Shown here: piece after piece, positions 62,116 to 64,000 of the stretch
Layout: the number at the start of each line of letters is the position of its first letter
Numbering within the stretch: position 1 is the stretch's first letter
Assembly: GCA_037446395.1 (NCBI GenBank)
Contig: JBBIIP010000014.1
Coordinates: forward strand, 1 to 64,000
Reading direction: 5' to 3'
Source of the DNA: JAAYJT01 sp037446395
GTDB taxonomy: Bacteria > Bacteroidota > Bacteroidia > Bacteroidales > JAAYJT01
Length of the DNA: 64,000 nt
Made by a program: the position numbers and the translations under genes
The notes under the pieces: generated by a model
What the model was told of the DNA's origin: nothing
The model's database searches: none
What the model saw: the letters and a program-made list of their open reading frames with translations, nothing else

Positions 62116-62487
62116 TTAGGTTTTGTTTTTATTTTTTTTAAAATATTGAACAGTAAGCACTTTCATCATCTCGCGGCGTATCACCAGATCGGCAAGGACA
62201 AAATGGGGTTGCACGGAACCCGATAAAACTTCATTGACCGAATGCTGGCTTATGTCTATTTGATACATCAGCGCAAACAAGCGTTGTGGATCGGCTCTTA
62301 ACAACTGATCCAAATGAGTTCCTACCTGTTGCATTAGCTGCTGGTAAGCAAACCCGGTTTGGGCCGTAAAACTGATTTCCAGCCCAAACATGGCAAAGTC
62401 TTTCATAATCTGGCGGGCCGTCAGGTGTACTATTTCTGTATTGTTTTGATAAAGGTCAAGATTAAACTGCTGCATGGATGCTGTCAA
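62116..62487 (-). CDS. conserved hypothetical protein
   Basis: A 123-residue soluble, helix-rich protein of no family I can name. Its sequence (LTARQIMKDFAMFGLEISFT, LDQLLRADPQRLFALMYQID, LADLVIRREMMKVLTVQYF) suggests a compact helical fold and ends in KNKNK. It is read in a tightly spaced operon, four bases from MurU and one base from the zinc-ribbon gene, so it is very likely real. The start may be at 62487 or at an in-frame ATG four codons later. Confidence 0.72.
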   Translation of the reverse strand: MTASMQQFNLDLYQNNTEIVHLTARQIMKDFAMFGLEISFTAQTGFAYQQLMQQVGTHLDQLLRADPQRLFALMYQIDISQHSVNEVLSGSVQPHFVLADLVIRREMMKVLTVQYFKKNKNKT

Positions 62488-62488
62488 A

Positions 62489-62617
62489 TTACCTTTTTGA
62501 TTTCACCGGTTTGCACAGGTGGCTTTTCTTCTTTGATTCCATTCCACATTTAGAGCATTTATATCCCTTTTTTGGTTGTTTATCGGATTCGCTCTTTTCA
62601 CATGCTTTCATACTCAT
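62489..62617 (-). CDS. small zinc-ribbon-like protein
   Basis: A 42-residue lysine-rich ORF starting with ATG at 62617 and stopping one base before the next gene start. It contains CSKCGMESKKKSHLC, whose three cysteines and histidine could bind one zinc ion; an extra cysteine is at residue 6. It lies three bases after the stop of the kinase-RapZ gene. The cysteine pattern and the exact fit between two genes make translation likely. Function unknown: possibly nucleic-acid or ribosome associated. Confidence 0.7.
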   Translation of the reverse strand: MSMKACEKSESDKQPKKGYKCSKCGMESKKKSHLCKPVKSKR

Positions 62618-62620
62618 ATA

Positions 62621-64000
62621 TTATTTGTTGTTAAGCTCATGATGGGTGACCTTTATCTTAATTCCTGACTTTGTCAATTCATCGGCAAGGGCTTGAGCGC
62701 AATAAACTGACCGATGCTGCCCACCGGTGCACCCAAAACTAACCTGAAGATCAGTGTAATGGGCTTTTTGGTAGCTTTTTACTGATTGCATTACCATTTC
62801 TGTGACCAATTCGACAAACGCCTGAACCGTGGGTTGGCCTGAGAGAAATTCTTTCACTTCCGAATCCAACCCGGAAAGGCTCTTAAAACACTCTTGCAAT
62901 CCCGGATTTGAGAGTAATCGGCAATCAAAAACAAACCCGCCTCCATGTCCGGTCTGGTCATAAGGAATTCCTCTCCTGTAGGAAAAACTGTTGATGCTGA
63001 CTGTCAGCTCTGTTTTTTGATTGAGGCTGTTATTCATAACGAGTTCGCTAATTTTATTTATGATGCGTTCTAATTCAGGCAGTCGTCCGATCACCCCTGT
63101 GCTTTCCAGTAGATGTTTTAGGTTGGGGTTGAGCAGATTTATGCTTTCAAGAAAATGTGGCTTGTGTTCAAACCATCCCCGGAAACCGTATGCACCCATT
63201 ACCTGCAACATGCGTAGCAGAATATATCCATCGAACCGGTTGATAAAACTCGTTTCGTCGAATTCCAGGTGTTTTCGAAGCTGAGAAAGATAATAATCAA
63301 ATAATTGGCTGCGAAGTGATTTTGATAACCCGGCTTTTACCTGGAAGAGCAGCGATGCCACATCGTATTGCAGTGGGCCAAGGCGACCTCCTTGGAAATC
63401 AATAAAATACAATTTATCCGACTTCACCATAATATTTCTGGCCTGGAAGTCGCGATACATAAAACCAAGAGTTTTTTCCTCCGCAAGATATTCCGTGAGT
63501 TTACGAAAGTCCCTGTCTAATGCCGACTCATCAAATAATATCCTGGATGGTTTGAGAAAATAGTATTTAAAATAATTCAAATCCCAAAGCATTTCGTTGC
63601 CTTTAAACTCCGGAACTGGAAGCGAAGAATAATCCAGGTCGCTCCCCCCGATAAGTTGAAACCTGACCAGATGCTCTAAAACCGTGCAGTAGTATTTATA
63701 TCTGAGGTGGTTAAGGTCAGTTTCATCTCTCTGGCGGCTGATGAAATCCAACAAATCGGTGTCGCCCAAATCCTCAATCAGGCATATTCCTTTTTCGGTA
63801 TCCTTGGCGAGAACCTGTGGAACCGAAAGATTCTTTTTTAAAAAATGTTCAGATAATTTCAGAAAGGCCAGGTGCTCTCGGGGATCAGGGTTAAATGATC
63901 CGATGCAAGTGATGTCAGCTGCATAAAGCCTGAAATACAAGCGATTAGACCCAGCACCAGGAAGGGATAGAGTTTGTTCAGGGTGCAGACCAAAATGATT
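62621..64000 (-). CDS. AmgK-like APH-fold kinase fused to RapZ C-terminal domain (5' end outside the window)
   Basis: The frame is open from the window edge to a stop at 62621-62623, about 459 residues visible. Just inside the edge is LPGAGSNRLYFRLY, the glycine-rich nucleotide loop of an aminoglycoside-phosphotransferase-fold kinase. Then come GFMYRDFQARNIMV, the catalytic loop, and YFIDFQGGRLGPLQYDVASLL, the metal site. Residues corresponding to about 63020-62621 are a RapZ C-terminal domain, with IPYDQTGHGGGFVFDCRLLSNPG and GCTGGQHRSVYCAQALAD. The APH part resembles AmgK (MurNAc/GlcNAc 1-kinase); in Escherichia coli the RapZ C-terminal domain binds glucosamine-6-P. MurU is three genes downstream. 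Confidence 0.82.
   Translation of the reverse strand, partial: NHFGLHPEQTLSLPGAGSNRLYFRLYAADITCIGSFNPDPREHLAFLKLSEHFLKKNLSVPQVLAKDTEKGICLIEDLGDTDLLDFISRQRDETDLNHLRYKYYCTVLEHLVRFQLIGGSDLDYSSLPVPEFKGNEMLWDLNYFKYYFLKPSRILFDESALDRDFRKLTEYLAEEKTLGFMYRDFQARNIMVKSDKLYFIDFQGGRLGPLQYDVASLLFQVKAGLSKSLRSQLFDYYLSQLRKHLEFDETSFINRFDGYILLRMLQVMGAYGFRGWFEHKPHFLESINLLNPNLKHLLESTGVIGRLPELERIINKISELVMNNSLNQKTELTVSINSFSYRRGIPYDQTGHGGGFVFDCRLLSNPGLQECFKSLSGLDSEVKEFLSGQPTVQAFVELVTEMVMQSVKSYQKAHYTDLQVSFGCTGGQHRSVYCAQALADELTKSGIKIKVTHHELNNK

Overview
The window comes from a member of the Bacteroidota, most likely an environmental or anaerobic Bacteroidales-type organism. The evidence is a SusC/SusD pair, lipoproteins with acidic residues after the lipobox cysteine, two proteins ending in type IX secretion (T9SS) C-terminal domains, a promoter of the TTTG-N19-TAnnTTTG type, and the thrS-infC-rpmI-rplT order. 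No phage, insertion sequence, integrase or CRISPR array was seen.

Layout. 1-3.5 kb: end of cydA, cydB, a 48-residue membrane ORF, rsmE, a DUF4159 protein and an exported flavodoxin-like lipoprotein. 3.7-10.7 kb: valS (minus) diverging from an M48 protease, then hflK-hflC-patatin (minus). 11.1-16.1 kb: nucleotide-sugar genes ugd, uxs, rfbD and a phospho-sugar mutase, for surface polysaccharide precursors. 16.1-20.1 kb: pdxH and the thrS-infC-rpmI-rplT operon with a clear terminator; infC lacks any AUG/GUG/UUG start at its conserved N-terminus. 20.4-21.6 kb: an exosortase-like protein with a small membrane partner. 21.7-28.4 kb: M14 carboxypeptidase, CaCA antiporter, and a large secreted glycine-rich/HYR/Calx-beta/dockerin protein. 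28.6 kb: tRNA-Asp with a terminator.

28.9-33.4 kb: a citrate operon, SLC13 transporter, a CitD-CitE fusion and CitF, without maturation genes. 33.8-49.7 kb: the most interesting block, ten closely packed minus-strand genes behind a good promoter: ribokinase, SusC, SusD, three ADP-ribosylglycohydrolase-family proteins, two double-domain esterases, a GRP-type sugar transporter and a surface lipoprotein. A divergent 508-residue helical-repeat protein with a perfect tandem 21-bp repeat at its start codon may be its regulator. I read this as a variant of the Bacteroides ribose-utilisation (rus) type of locus, adapted to scavenge ribose from ADP-ribose-like or acylated ribosides. The substrate is inference.

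51.9-58.4 kb: two T9SS cargo proteins around an S9 peptidase. 58.5-64 kb: a tight minus-strand operon with an AmgK-like kinase fused to a RapZ C-terminal domain (cut by the window edge), a 42-residue zinc-ribbon protein, a conserved hypothetical, a MurU-like nucleotidyltransferase and an AddB-like nuclease, pointing to peptidoglycan amino-sugar salvage plus DNA repair.

Limits: all family calls come from reading the translated sequence and motifs. No database search, structure prediction or composition calculation was run.
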